Shown here: positions 53,358 through 63,703 of the stretch, piece by piece
How positions within the stretch are numbered: position 1 is the stretch's first letter
How the letters are laid out: every line of letters starts with the position of its first letter
DNA from: an uncultured Stenotrophomonas sp.
Lineage (GTDB): Bacteria > Pseudomonadota > Gammaproteobacteria > Xanthomonadales > Xanthomonadaceae
Assembly: GCF_913778665.1 (NCBI RefSeq)
Contig: NZ_CAJYVQ010000002.1
Location: 186,001 to 250,000 of the forward strand
DNA length: 64,000 bases
Direction of reading: 5' to 3'
Made by a program: the position numbers and the translations under genes
The notes under the pieces: generated by a model
What the model was told of the DNA's origin: nothing
Databases searched by the model: none
Seen by the model: the letters and a program-made list of their open reading frames with translations, nothing else

Positions 53358-53690
53358 TCAATCCCGGTCGTCGCGCGTCCAGACCGCGTTGTGCTCCCGC
53401 TTGACCGGGAACTTGGGCACCGGGGTATAGGCCGGTGCGCACAGGGCGCGGCCATCGCGCACGTCGAAGCGCGCGCCATGCAGCACGCACTCCACGCTGC
53501 CTTCGGCGGTGTTGAACTCACCCGAGGACAGCTCGAACTCTTCATGCGTGCACTGGTCCTCCAGTGCGTACAGCTCGCCATCGAGGTTGAACACCACGAT
53601 CGGCGTGCCGGTCACTTCGTCGAACACGCTCTTCATTTCACCCGGCAGCAGCTCGTTGCCGGCACAGACAAAGGTCCAGGACTCGCTCAC
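53358..53690 (-). CDS. Rieske [2Fe-2S] ferredoxin
   Basis: 110 residues from GTG 53,690, whose start overlaps the GNAT stop (GTGA). Rieske ligands: DQCTHEEFELSSGE (Cys-x-His) and VECVLHGARFDV (Cys-x2-His). It is a small soluble biphenyl-dioxygenase-type ferredoxin. Its place at the end of a suf operon, downstream of GNAT, is seen in xanthomonads; it may be an electron carrier in Fe-S assembly or an unrelated passenger. Confidence 0.9.
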   Translation of the reverse strand: MSESWTFVCAGNELLPGEMKSVFDEVTGTPIVVFNLDGELYALEDQCTHEEFELSSGEFNTAEGSVECVLHGARFDVRDGRALCAPAYTPVPKFPVKREHNAVWTRDDRD

Positions 53691-54226
53691 GCGGCGGCTC
53701 CGGCCAGCGGCTTTTCCAGGATCTCGAAACGCAGGTCGTCGCGCTTGGGGATGCCGAAGCGTTCGTCGCCATACGGGAACGGCTTCTTGATCCCGGTGCG
53801 GCTGTAGCCGCGGCGCTCGTAGAAGGCGATCAGTTCGTCGCGCACGTCGATGACGGTCATCTGCATCACCGGCACGTTCCATTCGTGCGCGGCGTGTGCT
53901 TCGGCGGCATCCATCAGCTGCTTGCCGACGCCACCGCCCTGCTGGGCCGGGTCAACCGAGAACATGCCGAAGTAGCCCTTGCCGTCGACATCGGCGACGT
54001 GGGCGCAGGCCACCAGTTGGCCCTCGCGTTCGGCCAGCAGGATGGTCGAGCGCGGGCGGTCGAGGTCGGCCTGGATGCCTTCGGCGTCGATGCGGGCGCC
54101 ATCCAGCAGGTCGGCTTCGGTGGTCCAGCCGACGCGGCTGGCGTCGCCACGGTAGGCCGAGGTGACCAGGGAGATCAGGGCGGGGATGTCGGCCGACGTG
54201 GCGGCGCGGAAGGTCAGGGTGCTCAT
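53687..54226 (-). CDS. GNAT family N-acetyltransferase
   Basis: 179 residues with the GNAT fold: FRAATSADIPALISLVTSAY, the central strand YFGMFSVDPAQQGGGVGKQL carrying the acetyl-CoA motif QxxGxG (QGGGVG), and VMQMTVIDVRDELIAFYERRGYSRTG. The target is unknown. It lies 101 bp after sufS and overlaps the Rieske gene by 4 bp. Confidence 0.87.
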   Translation of the reverse strand: MSTLTFRAATSADIPALISLVTSAYRGDASRVGWTTEADLLDGARIDAEGIQADLDRPRSTILLAEREGQLVACAHVADVDGKGYFGMFSVDPAQQGGGVGKQLMDAAEAHAAHEWNVPVMQMTVIDVRDELIAFYERRGYSRTGIKKPFPYGDERFGIPKRDDLRFEILEKPLAGAAA

Positions 54227-54277
54227 CGGCCCATTCTAGGTGGGCCGTGGGCGGGCGCAAATGGGGGAGCTGCGTTG

Positions 54278-54314
54278 GGTCAGCGCCCTTTCGCACTGCG
54301 AAAGGGCTCTGACC
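54278..54314. repeat. GGTCAG...GCCCTTTCGC hairpin repeat
   Basis: GGTCAG-C-GCCCTTTCGC-ACT-GCGAAAGGGC-T-CTGACC: a 10-bp perfect stem flanked by a 6-bp stem (one mismatch between). It lies between sufS and the GNAT gene and may cause partial termination of the suf transcript. Confidence 0.75.
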
Positions 54315-54327
54315 GCGCTGTTACGGG

Positions 54328-55584
54328 TCACCCCAGCAGCTTGCGTACCTTGGTCAGTGCGGTCATGAAGCGCTCGATCTCGGCGTGCGTGTTGTAGAAC
54401 GCCAGCGAGGCGCGGCAGGTTGCCGCCACACCGAAGTACTGCAGCAGCGGGTGCGCGCAGTGCTGGCCCGAGCGCACGGCCACGCCTTCCAGGTCGAGCA
54501 GGGTGGCCAGGTCGTGCGCATGCGCGCCGTCGATCAGGAACGAGACCACGGCCGCCTTCTCCGGCGCTTCGCCGATGATGCGCAGGCCGTCGACGCGGCG
54601 CAGTTCTTCGGTGAAGTGCGCGAGCAGTTCGGCTTCGCGCGCTTCCACGTTGTCCTGGCCCAGCCGCTGCAGGTAGTCGGCCGCCACGCCCAGGCCGATG
54701 AAGCCGGCGATGTTCGGGGTGCCGGCTTCGAACTTGTGCGGGGCATCGTTGAACACGGTGCCGTCGAAGCTGACTTCCTTGATCATCTCGCCACCGCCGA
54801 GGAACGGCGGCATCGCGTCCAGGTGCTCGCGGCGCGCCCACAGCGCACCGGTGCCGGTGGGCCCGCACATCTTGTGGCCGGTGATGGCATAGAAATCGCA
54901 ACCGATCGCGGCGACGTCGACCTTGCGGTGCGGCACGGCCTGCGAACCATCAACCACAGTGATGATGCCGCGCTTGCGCGCTTCACGGCAGATCTCGCGC
55001 ACCGGGTTGACCGTGCCCAGCACGTTGGAGACGTGGGTGACCGCCAGCAGCTTGACCTCGGGGGTCATCGCCGCACGCAGCGCATCCAGGTCCAGCGCAC
55101 CATCGGGGGTGATCTCGGCCACGCGGATCGTGGCGCCGGTGCGCTGTGCGACCAGCTGCCATGGCACGATGTTGGCGTGGTGCTCCATGCGCGAGACCAG
55201 GATCACATCACCGGCCTTCAGTCGCGGCAATGCCCACGAATAGGCCACCAGGTTGATGGCGAAGGTGGTGCCGCTGCACAGCACCAGGTCGCTGGGGCGC
55301 ACGTTGAGGAAGCGGGCCAGCGTGTTGCGTGCGCCTTCGTAGGCGTCGGTGGCTTCGCTGCCCAGCGCATGCACGGCGCGGCTGACGTTGGCGTTGTAGC
55401 GGCGGTAGAACTCGTCCACCGCGCCGATCACCTGCACTGGCTTCTGGCCGGTGTTGGCATTGTCGAAATAGACCAGCGGCTTGCCGTGTACTTCGCGCAT
55501 CAGCAGCGGGAAGTCGAGGCGGACGCGGTCCCAGTCGGGGGCGCCGCTGGGGGTTTCGATCGGGCGCGGCGTGGTCAGGTTCAT
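54328..55584 (-). CDS. sufS: Cysteine desulfurase SufS
   Basis: PLP enzyme that mobilises sulfur from cysteine for Fe-S clusters. 418 residues, group II desulfurase. The PLP lysine is in FYAITGHKMCGPTGTGALW, the catalytic Cys in VRSGQHCAHPLLQYFG. The short active loop is consistent with SufS, which usually needs SufE or SufU as sulfur acceptor, but neither is encoded here. Overlaps sufD by 4 bp. Confidence 0.95.
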   Translation of the reverse strand: MNLTTPRPIETPSGAPDWDRVRLDFPLLMREVHGKPLVYFDNANTGQKPVQVIGAVDEFYRRYNANVSRAVHALGSEATDAYEGARNTLARFLNVRPSDLVLCSGTTFAINLVAYSWALPRLKAGDVILVSRMEHHANIVPWQLVAQRTGATIRVAEITPDGALDLDALRAAMTPEVKLLAVTHVSNVLGTVNPVREICREARKRGIITVVDGSQAVPHRKVDVAAIGCDFYAITGHKMCGPTGTGALWARREHLDAMPPFLGGGEMIKEVSFDGTVFNDAPHKFEAGTPNIAGFIGLGVAADYLQRLGQDNVEAREAELLAHFTEELRRVDGLRIIGEAPEKAAVVSFLIDGAHAHDLATLLDLEGVAVRSGQHCAHPLLQYFGVAATCRASLAFYNTHAEIERFMTALTKVRKLLG

Positions 55585-56842
55585 GCCACACCTGCCTCGG
55601 CCAGGGCCTTGTCCAGTCGGCGTGCCAGCTGCTCGCGCAGCGCGTCGGGCAGCACCCTCAGCGGTTCGTGGCAGAACGCAGCGCTGAGCAGTGCCTGCGC
55701 CTGTGCCTGCGGCAGGCCGCGCGAACGCAGGTAGAACAGCGCGTTGGCGTCGAGCTGGCCGACGGTCGCACCGTGCGCGGCTTTGACTTCATCGGCGTCG
55801 ATCACCAGCGTCGGCTGGGTATCGATCTCGGCGTCGGCCGACAGCAGCAGGTTCTTGTTGGACAGGTTGGCGTCGGTGCCATCGGCACCTTCGCGGATCT
55901 GGATGCCACCATGGAACACTACACGGCTGCGGTTGGCGGCGACGCCACGCCACAGCAGTTCGCAGCTCGTATCGCGCGCGATGTGGTCGATGCCCAGGCG
56001 GGTGTCGACGTGGCGGCGGCCGTTGCCGAGCAGCACGCCGTTGGCGGTCAGCTGGGCGTTGTCGCCTTCCAGCCGCACGTTCAGTTCATGCCGGCTGAGT
56101 GCGGCACCCAGTTCCAGGTCCACGCGGTGGTACTGTGCGTCGCGGGCGAGTACCGCGTCGGTGCGCAGGAAGCTGGTCTGGCGTGTGCTGCCGGCCTGCA
56201 CGCGGGCGTGCTGCAGCACGGCATCGCGGGCGACATGGGCGTGCAGCACGGTATTGTCCAGGTGTGCCGAGTCGCCGACGCTGAAGCGGTGCTCGACCAC
56301 GCCGAGGTGGGCGCCGGCGCGCAGTTCGATCAGGTGGCGGTGGTGCCAGGCCAGATCGGTAGCACCGGCGACGCTGGCGAACACCAGCTGCAGCGGTGCG
56401 TCGACCTGCACGCCCTCGTCCACGCGCAGCACCACGCCTTCATCGGCCAGCGCGGCGTTGAGGCAAGCGAAGATCTCCTCACTGCGCTCGTAGCGGCGGC
56501 CGAGGAAACGCACGGCGTCTTCGCCGGCGGCCAGCGCGGCCGACAGCGGCTGCAGCTGCACGCCGGCGGGCAGGGCCTGCACGTCGCTCAGCGCGGTATC
56601 CAGGCGCCCATTGACGAACACCAGGCGCGGCGCTGGGATGTCCTCCAGCAGTGCGGCATCCAGTGCCGGTGGGGACAGCGGTGCGGCGGCAAATGCACGG
56701 CGCTCCAGCTGGCGCAGCGAGGTGTACTTCCAGGCTTCATTGCGCACGCCCGGCAGGCCATTGCGCAGGGCCGCGTCGAGCACTTCGCGGCGTGCATCGC
56801 TGCCGCAGAAGGCCTGGGCCATCGAGTCGAGCAGCGCGCTCA

Positions 56843-56843
<1 letters not shown>
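55581..56843 (-). CDS. sufD: Fe-S cluster assembly protein SufD
   Basis: 420-residue SufB paralogue in the SufBC2D scaffold. Features: GLPGVRNEAWKYTSLRQLE near the N-terminus, an extended beta-helix core (LDNTVLHAHVARDAVLQHARV, GLGIDHIARDT-like LGIDHIARDTSCELLWRG), and the C-terminal HGATVGQLDANALFYLRSRG with the conserved histidine. Start codon overlaps the sufC stop by one base (TGATG). Confidence 0.95.
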
Positions 56844-57607
<764 letters not shown>

Positions 57608-57619
57608 GGTACGAATCCA

Positions 57620-57642
57620 GTAGAGCCACGCCACGCGTGGCT
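57620..57642. repeat. GTAG-type palindrome inside the suf operon
   Basis: GTAG followed by AGCCACGC-CAC-GCGTGGCT (57,624-57,642). It sits between sufB and sufC in the otherwise tightly packed operon, where REP-like hairpins commonly affect mRNA stability. Confidence 0.75.
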
Positions 57643-57671
57643 GAAATATTCAGACGTAAGCAGCAGGCGGG

Positions 57672-59147
<1,476 letters not shown>

Positions 59148-59164
59148 GGGGGGCTGCCTACGGA

Positions 59165-59620
59165 TCAGGAGACGACGTCGACAGCGATGGTGCGTCGCTG
59201 TTCGTCATCGGCAAGGGGAAGAGGGGGCAGGATCTGCGCAAGGGTGACATCGCGCAGCGCCTCGGAGACCACGTCGTTGATCAGCCGCCAGCTGCTTCGC
59301 GCGCCGCACTTGGGCGCCATGCCGCACTGGTGGTGGTCGTGGCTGCATTCGGTCAGGGCCAGCGGCCCTTCCATCGCTTCGACCACTTCGAACAGCGAGA
59401 TCTCGATGGCCGGGCGGGTCAGGCGGTAGCCGCCACGGACGCCGCGCAGGCCTTCGACCAGGCCGGCCTGGGCCAGCGGCTTGAGCACCTTGCTGACGGT
59501 CGGCGGCTCCAGACCGGTGAATTCGGCCAGCTCGGTGGCACTGAGCACCTCGCCCGGGCGGGCGGCGAGCACGGTCAGCACAACGGTGGCGTAATCGGTG
59601 AGTTTGGTGACGCGCAACAT
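59165..59620 (-). CDS. Rrf2-family SUF system Fe-S regulator
   Basis: 151-residue winged-helix regulator from ATG 59,620. [20 protein letters not shown], the recognition region [20 protein letters not shown] and wing [12 protein letters not shown] are Rrf2 features. Three cysteines ([16 protein letters not shown]) probably bind an Fe-S cluster, with spacing 6 and 5. This is the SUF-type regulator, a relative of IscR, encoded first in the operon and probably autoregulating it. Confidence 0.92.
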   Translation of the reverse strand: MLRVTKLTDYATVVLTVLAARPGEVLSATELAEFTGLEPPTVSKVLKPLAQAGLVEGLRGVRGGYRLTRPAIEISLFEVVEAMEGPLALTECSHDHHQCGMAPKCGARSSWRLINDVVSEALRDVTLAQILPPLPLADDEQRRTIAVDVVS

Positions 59621-59830
59621 GAGGATGCGAGTGGTTCTTAAAGCGGACTGAAATTGTACGCTTTTATTCGCCGCCATCCAACCCGGCCATTCAGCCGGCG
59701 CTCGGGCCGGGGCGGGAGGACGCACCGGGGGCCGTTGCCGGGGCGCCATGCTGCGCCAACAGGGTGATTTTCGCAATCACCCGGAATGGGCGAGAATCCC
59801 CTTTCCTTTCGCTGCAAACAGCCCGTGCCG

Positions 59831-60298
59831 ATGCCGAAGAAGATCCAAGCCCGCAAGTCCGCCATCCATGGCAACGGCGTGTTCGCCGTGACCCCGATCA
59901 AGCAGGGCGAGCGCGTGATCCAGTACAAGGGCCTGCTGCGCAGCCACGGCGACGTCGATGCCGATGACAGCGGCGACGTCGAAAGTGGTCATACCTTCCT
60001 GTTCACCCTCAACGACGACTGGGTGATCGACGCCAACTACAAGGGCAACGACGCGCGCTGGATCAACCACAGCTGCGATCCGAACTGCGAGGCGGTGATT
60101 GAGGAAGACGAGGACGGAGACAGCCGTGGCGACAAGGTGTTCATCGAGGCCGTGCGGGATATCGCCGCGGGCGAGGAGCTGACCTACAACTACGGCATCG
60201 TGCTGGCCGAGCGCCACACTGCCAAGCTGAAGAAGATCTGGGAGTGCCGCTGTGGCTCGCCCAAGTGCACCGGCACCATGCTGCAGCCCAAGCGCTGA
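59831..60298 (+). CDS. SET-domain protein (putative lysine methyltransferase)
   Basis: 155 residues from ATG 59,831 (an earlier in-frame ATG at 59,786 is less likely). The whole protein is a SET domain: ARKSAIHGNGVFAVTPIKQG, the SAM/active-site motif RWINHSCDPNCEAVIEED, GEELTYNYGIV, and a post-SET zinc-type tail CRCGSPKCTGTM. This is the eukaryotic-type SET arrangement, found in some bacteria including Xanthomonadales. The substrate is unknown. It diverges from the suf regulator. Confidence 0.9.
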   Translation: MPKKIQARKSAIHGNGVFAVTPIKQGERVIQYKGLLRSHGDVDADDSGDVESGHTFLFTLNDDWVIDANYKGNDARWINHSCDPNCEAVIEEDEDGDSRGDKVFIEAVRDIAAGEELTYNYGIVLAERHTAKLKKIWECRCGSPKCTGTMLQPKR

Positions 60299-60307
60299 CC
60301 GGGGTTT

Positions 60308-60381
60308 GTAGCGTCGAGCCATGCTCGACTGCTTCAGCTGCTGGCCGCCGCCGCGTGGAGTCGAGCATGGCTTGACTCTAC
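60308..60381. repeat. GTAG/CTAC (SMAG) dimeric element
   Basis: GTAGCGTCGAGCCATGCTCGACT opens and AGTCGAGCATGGCTTGACTCTAC closes the element. Each half also has an internal stem (GTCGAG/CTCGAC). It lies 9 bp after the SET gene stop. Confidence 0.85.
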
Positions 60382-60471
60382 AAGGGGCCTCCACCTGCCG
60401 TGCACGGCCGGGTCACCGTGACCCAATGGCCGATCGCCGACGCTGTGTGCTCCCTCACTGGAGCACACGAC

Positions 60472-61017
60472 ATGGCACAACGTATCGCCGGCAAGCAGGT
60501 CGCCATCCTCGCCACCCACGGTTTTGAACAATCCGAGCTGACCGAGCCCAAGCGCCTGCTGGAAGCGGAAGGCGCGCGGGTCAGCGTGGTGTCGCCGGCC
60601 AAGGAAGCCACCATCAAGGGCTGGAAGGACAAGAACTGGGGCGATGTGGTGGCCGTGGATATCCCACTGGATGAGGCCGATCCGGCGCGATTCGACGCGC
60701 TGGTACTGCCTGGCGGCGTGATCAATCCCGATACGCTGCGCACCCACGAAGCCGCGCTGGCCTTCATCCGCGCGCTGGATGAGGCCGGCAAGCCAGTGGC
60801 GGCGATCTGCCATGGCCCTTGGCTGCTGATCAACAGTGGGCTGGCAAAGGGCCGCGAACTGACATCCTGGCCGTCGCTGCAGCAGGATCTGGCCAACGCC
60901 GGTGCGAGCTGGCGCGACGCCGAAGTGGTGGTGGATGGCAATATCATCACCAGCCGCAAGCCCGATGACATTCCTGCCTTCAGCCAGGCCGTGGTGAGCG
61001 CACTGGCTGCGGAATGA
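60472..61017 (+). CDS. DJ-1/PfpI family protein
   Basis: 181 residues from ATG 60,472 with TGGAG upstream. PfpI-type elements: QVAILATHGFEQSELTEP, DALVLPGGVINPDTLRT, and the nucleophile elbow VAAICHGPWLLINSG with Cys near 105 and His next to it. Such proteins act as deglycases, chaperones or proteases; which is not clear here. Convergent with the DUF1439 gene. Confidence 0.9.
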   Translation: MAQRIAGKQVAILATHGFEQSELTEPKRLLEAEGARVSVVSPAKEATIKGWKDKNWGDVVAVDIPLDEADPARFDALVLPGGVINPDTLRTHEAALAFIRALDEAGKPVAAICHGPWLLINSGLAKGRELTSWPSLQQDLANAGASWRDAEVVVDGNIITSRKPDDIPAFSQAVVSALAAE

Positions 61018-61022
61018 TGGAT

Positions 61023-61051
61023 GGGAGTGCCGGCCAGCGGCCGGCACTCCC
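61023..61051. terminator. Bidirectional hairpin between converging genes
   Basis: GGGAGTGCCGGCC-AGC-GGCCGGCACTCCC is a perfect 13-bp stem placed 6 bp after the PfpI-type stop and just before the DUF1439 stop. It has only a short T-rich tail (CTCATTT) on the plus side. The core GTGCCGGCC-AGC-GGCCGGCAC is SMAG-like. Confidence 0.75.
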
Positions 61052-61052
61052 C

Positions 61053-61649
61053 TCATTTGCCGAGGATGCCCGCCGGCACCAGGTTGCCCAGGTTCTGGTT
61101 GAAGGTGACCACCAGCCTGCCGTTCTTGACCTGCGCCGACTGCACCTGCAGCGCGCCCAGCACGCCGGCCACGGCCGGGTCCAGCTTGTAGATCGGCTCG
61201 CGCTGGGCGTAGTCGCTCAGCCACGCATTGAGCAGGCCACGGGTGCGCGAATCGAGGCGACCGCCCTGGTTGGCCGGGGTGAAGTCATCCACGCTCGGCT
61301 GCTGCAGGTGGAAGCCTTGGGTCTGCGCGTCGTAGCGCAGGCCGCTGCTGAGTTTCACCGTGCCGAGCTTGGCCGGATTGCCGCCCGCAGTAGCCAGCGC
61401 CACGTCCATGCCCAGGTTCAAGCGCTCGCCGGCCGGCAGGCTGAGCTGCGGGTGGCTCATGGTCAGCGCGATCAGGCCCCCCAGCGCATCCTGGGTGCGC
61501 GGGAAGCTGCCGTCGAGGTACTGCTGCACGTCGCTGGCGCCCACCGACAGTTCGCGGCCAGAGATGGAGGGGGCCGCCTGCGCACCGATTGCAGCGGCGA
61601 TCAGCACGGTGGCGGCGGCGAGGCGGGTCATCAGGGAACGCAGGCGCAT
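61053..61649 (-). CDS. DUF1439 domain-containing exported protein
   Basis: 198 residues from ATG 61,649. Signal peptide (LAAATVLIAAAIGAQA), then the DUF1439 pattern: ELSVGASDVQQYLDGSFPRT, LAGERLNLGMDVALATAGG-like PAGERLNLGMDVALA, GLLNAWLSDYAQREPIYKLD and VKNGRLVVTFN. E. coli YceB belongs here; function unknown. No lipobox Cys is present, so it is probably periplasmic rather than lipidated. Confidence 0.8.
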   Translation of the reverse strand: MRLRSLMTRLAAATVLIAAAIGAQAAPSISGRELSVGASDVQQYLDGSFPRTQDALGGLIALTMSHPQLSLPAGERLNLGMDVALATAGGNPAKLGTVKLSSGLRYDAQTQGFHLQQPSVDDFTPANQGGRLDSRTRGLLNAWLSDYAQREPIYKLDPAVAGVLGALQVQSAQVKNGRLVVTFNQNLGNLVPAGILGK

Positions 61650-61731
61650 GGCGGTGACCGGTGGCGATGAAGTGGATGGAGGGAAGAGTAGCCGTGCCGG
61701 CTGAATCGTGCGTGCATGCCGCTGCAACGGT

Positions 61732-62274
61732 TCAGTCCAGCGTTGGCCGCAGTTGCGCCGACTGGATCTGCCAGGTGCGGCCATCGGGGCTGGGCTGCAC
61801 GCGGTACCAGCCGCCGAAGCGGAAGGTGCCTTGTGCGGTGACTGCGCGGATCCGTACCGGTACTTCCAGCAATCGGGGCGGGTGCTGGCCGTCGCGTGGG
61901 AGCGGAACTTCGCTGTCCATGCGCAGCGTGCGCAGGCCCTGCAACTGGCGTATCACGGCGTCGTCCGCGTGCCGCGGATCGGAAGGCGGCAGTGCCCATG
62001 CCGCATCGCTGGCGCTGCGGTCGCGGTTGAGCAGCGCCATCAGGTAGCGGTTGAGCATCACTGACGGCCGTTCGGCATCGGCGGCTACCGCCGCGAACAG
62101 CGGCTCGATGGTCGGCGACTGCAGCGTCGCCGTGCTGGTGTCGGTGCCCGCGAGGGACCGCGCCTGCGCCAGCGTGCTGGCGGCGGCCGGCGTTGGCACA
62201 GGGTCCGGCTGTGCAGCGGGCCTGGAGCAGCCCAGCAGCAGCAAAGGGGCGATCAGAAAATGGATCCTGCGCAT
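61732..62274 (-). CDS. Hypothetical lipoprotein
   Basis: 180 residues starting MRRIHFLIAPLLLLGCSRPA, with a lipobox LLLGC (Cys about 16). A proline/alanine linker and a compact domain (FAAVAADAERPSVMLNRYLM, QLQGLRTLRMDSEVPLPRD) follow. No family is recognised. Ends with TWQIQSAQLRPTLD. It is 82 bp upstream of the DUF1439 gene on the same strand and may be linked. Confidence 0.72.
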   Translation of the reverse strand: MRRIHFLIAPLLLLGCSRPAAQPDPVPTPAAASTLAQARSLAGTDTSTATLQSPTIEPLFAAVAADAERPSVMLNRYLMALLNRDRSASDAAWALPPSDPRHADDAVIRQLQGLRTLRMDSEVPLPRDGQHPPRLLEVPVRIRAVTAQGTFRFGGWYRVQPSPDGRTWQIQSAQLRPTLD

Positions 62275-62325
62275 GCCTCCTCCCCGAGGCGATGTGGAGG
62301 AGGCAGTGTATCGGCTGCGCTGGGA

Positions 62326-62634
62326 TCAGCGGGATGAGGGCAGCTGTTCCAGGGCATCCAGCGCGGGCAGCACCTGTGCAGCAACGGCAGCAATCGCGTG
62401 GCCGTCGGTCCCGGCGTGGCGCTGCACGATGTCGCGCAGCAGTTGGGCGGCGATCACCAGGGTTGCGCGTTCGTCACCGCTCAGGCCGGCAGTACGCGGT
62501 GCCGCTTCCAGCAGGCGCATCAGGTCGCGGCTGGCGCGGTGTTCCAGTTCGATGGTGCAGCGGCCGGTGCACTGCACCCCGTCCTTTTCGATGGGGGTCA
62601 CCGAGATCCGGTAGCGGGTGGAGGGGCTGGCCAT
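62326..62634 (-). CDS. DUF3861-like small protein
   Basis: 102 residues from ATG 62,634. YRISVTPIEKDGVQCTGRCT followed by IELEHRASRDLMRLLEAAPR and a helical tail (ATLVIAAQLLRDIVQ) fit the DUF3861 pattern as I recall it. Role unknown. Upstream to 62,877 there is no gene or clear structure apart from GC-rich short palindromes. Confidence 0.6.
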   Translation of the reverse strand: MASPSTRYRISVTPIEKDGVQCTGRCTIELEHRASRDLMRLLEAAPRTAGLSGDERATLVIAAQLLRDIVQRHAGTDGHAIAAVAAQVLPALDALEQLPSSR

Positions 62635-62878
62635 GAGGGGGTGCTCGCCGTAGCTGTGGAGGACATGTCCACCATAGGCAAGGCCACGGCCGACGGCGAC
62701 GGCCGGCGCCGCACGCAGTGTTCCACCCGGTACGTTCCGGGGCGGGTGCAGGCCGCGCCGGGCCAGTGGCGACGGGACTGTGCGGGGATTGCCGGGGCCG
62801 CGGCAACGCTGTGTTGCGGATTGCCGCAGGCAGCGGGCGCATCCAGGCCTGGCGTAGATCGATGGCCGGGTAACGCCC

Positions 62879-62909
62879 AAAAAAACGGGACGGCCAGAGC
62901 CGTCCCGTT
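62879..62909 (-). terminator. Intrinsic terminator after the HU-like gene
   Basis: AACGGGACGGC-CAGA-GCCGTCCCGTT is a perfect 11-bp stem. On the minus strand it is followed by TTTTTTT (A-run at 62,879-62,885). It ends transcription of the HU-like gene 27 bp beyond its stop. Confidence 0.92.
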
Positions 62910-62935
62910 GCGATCATCCGCTTTCGGGTGCGCGC

Positions 62936-63334
62936 TTAGAGCGCAGCGTCCTTCAGCTTCTTCAGCGGGCGAACCTTCAGCTTGGTGGTGGCCGGCTTGG
63001 CGGCGAACCACTGCTCTTCCTTGGTGAACGGGTTGATGCCCTTGCGCTTCGGCTTGGCCGGCACATTGACGGTGGAGATCTTCAGCAGGCCCGGCAGGGT
63101 GAAGGAGCCAGCGCCCTTCTTGTGCACCGACGAGGCGACTGCGCTTTCCAGCGAGGCCAGCACAGCGCGGACGTCCTTGGCGACAACGCCCGAGGCTTCA
63201 GCGATGTGTGCAACCAGGCCGGACTTGGTCAGCACTTCCTTGATCGGCTTCGGAGCGGCCGGCTTGGCGGCTGCCTTCGTCGCGACTTTCTTCACTGCCT
63301 TCTTCGGGGCAGCCTTCTTAGCGGTCTTTGCCAT
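62936..63334 (-). CDS. HU-family DNA-binding protein with lysine/alanine-rich N-terminal tail
   Basis: 132 residues from ATG 63,334. The first 33 residues are a repeat-like lysine/alanine tail (KTAKKAAPKKAVKKVATKAA) similar to histone H1 C-terminal tails. The HU/IHF fold follows: TKSGLVAHIAEASGVVAKDV, VLASLESAVASSVHKKGAGS, and the DNA-binding arm with INPFTKEEQWFAAKPA. Tailed HU proteins are known in some proteobacteria and actinobacteria. It is expressed from its own promoter, with the terminator described above. Confidence 0.92.
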   Translation of the reverse strand: MAKTAKKAAPKKAVKKVATKAAAKPAAPKPIKEVLTKSGLVAHIAEASGVVAKDVRAVLASLESAVASSVHKKGAGSFTLPGLLKISTVNVPAKPKRKGINPFTKEEQWFAAKPATTKLKVRPLKKLKDAAL

Positions 63335-63577
63335 GGTTTCCTGTTCCGTGAACGGTTGGTTGTTTGGTCGGCGCCGAACCCCGTCGGCAAGCGCAATGTA
63401 GGGCAACTCTTGGGCGCCGCCAATAGCCCGAAGCGCGGAAAGTGCATGTTTTTTCATATCCAGGCCGATTCAGTACATGGCCGGCGATGGGGGGCGGGGG
63501 GGCGGAACCGCTGGCAGCGCCGTCGCCCGGCCATCGCAGGAATGCGCGAAACCACTGAAAACAAGGAGAAATCCAGG

Positions 63578-63673
63578 ATGGCGTGGCGAGGAAGTGTCCA
63601 TCGTAGCGGCTGCGGCGGGACGCGCGGAGTGCGGCGGAGCGACGCAGGCCTAACGCGCGCCATGCGAAGGTGA
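63578..63673 (+). CDS. Possible small arginine-rich ORF (31 aa)
   Basis: ATG 63,578 is 9 bases from a strong AAGGAG and gives 31 residues rich in Arg and Gly (MAWRGSVHRSGCGGTRGV and a basic tail), ending at TGA 63,671-63,673. It lies in the 369-bp gap between the divergent HU and OsmC genes. Composition is that of random GC-rich DNA, so the ribosome binding site is the main support. The rest of the gap shows only the likely divergent promoter region. Confidence 0.35.
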   Translation: MAWRGSVHRSGCGGTRGVRRSDAGLTRAMRR

Positions 63674-63703
63674 TCGTTCATCACCGCCACGCAGGAGCAC
63701 GAA

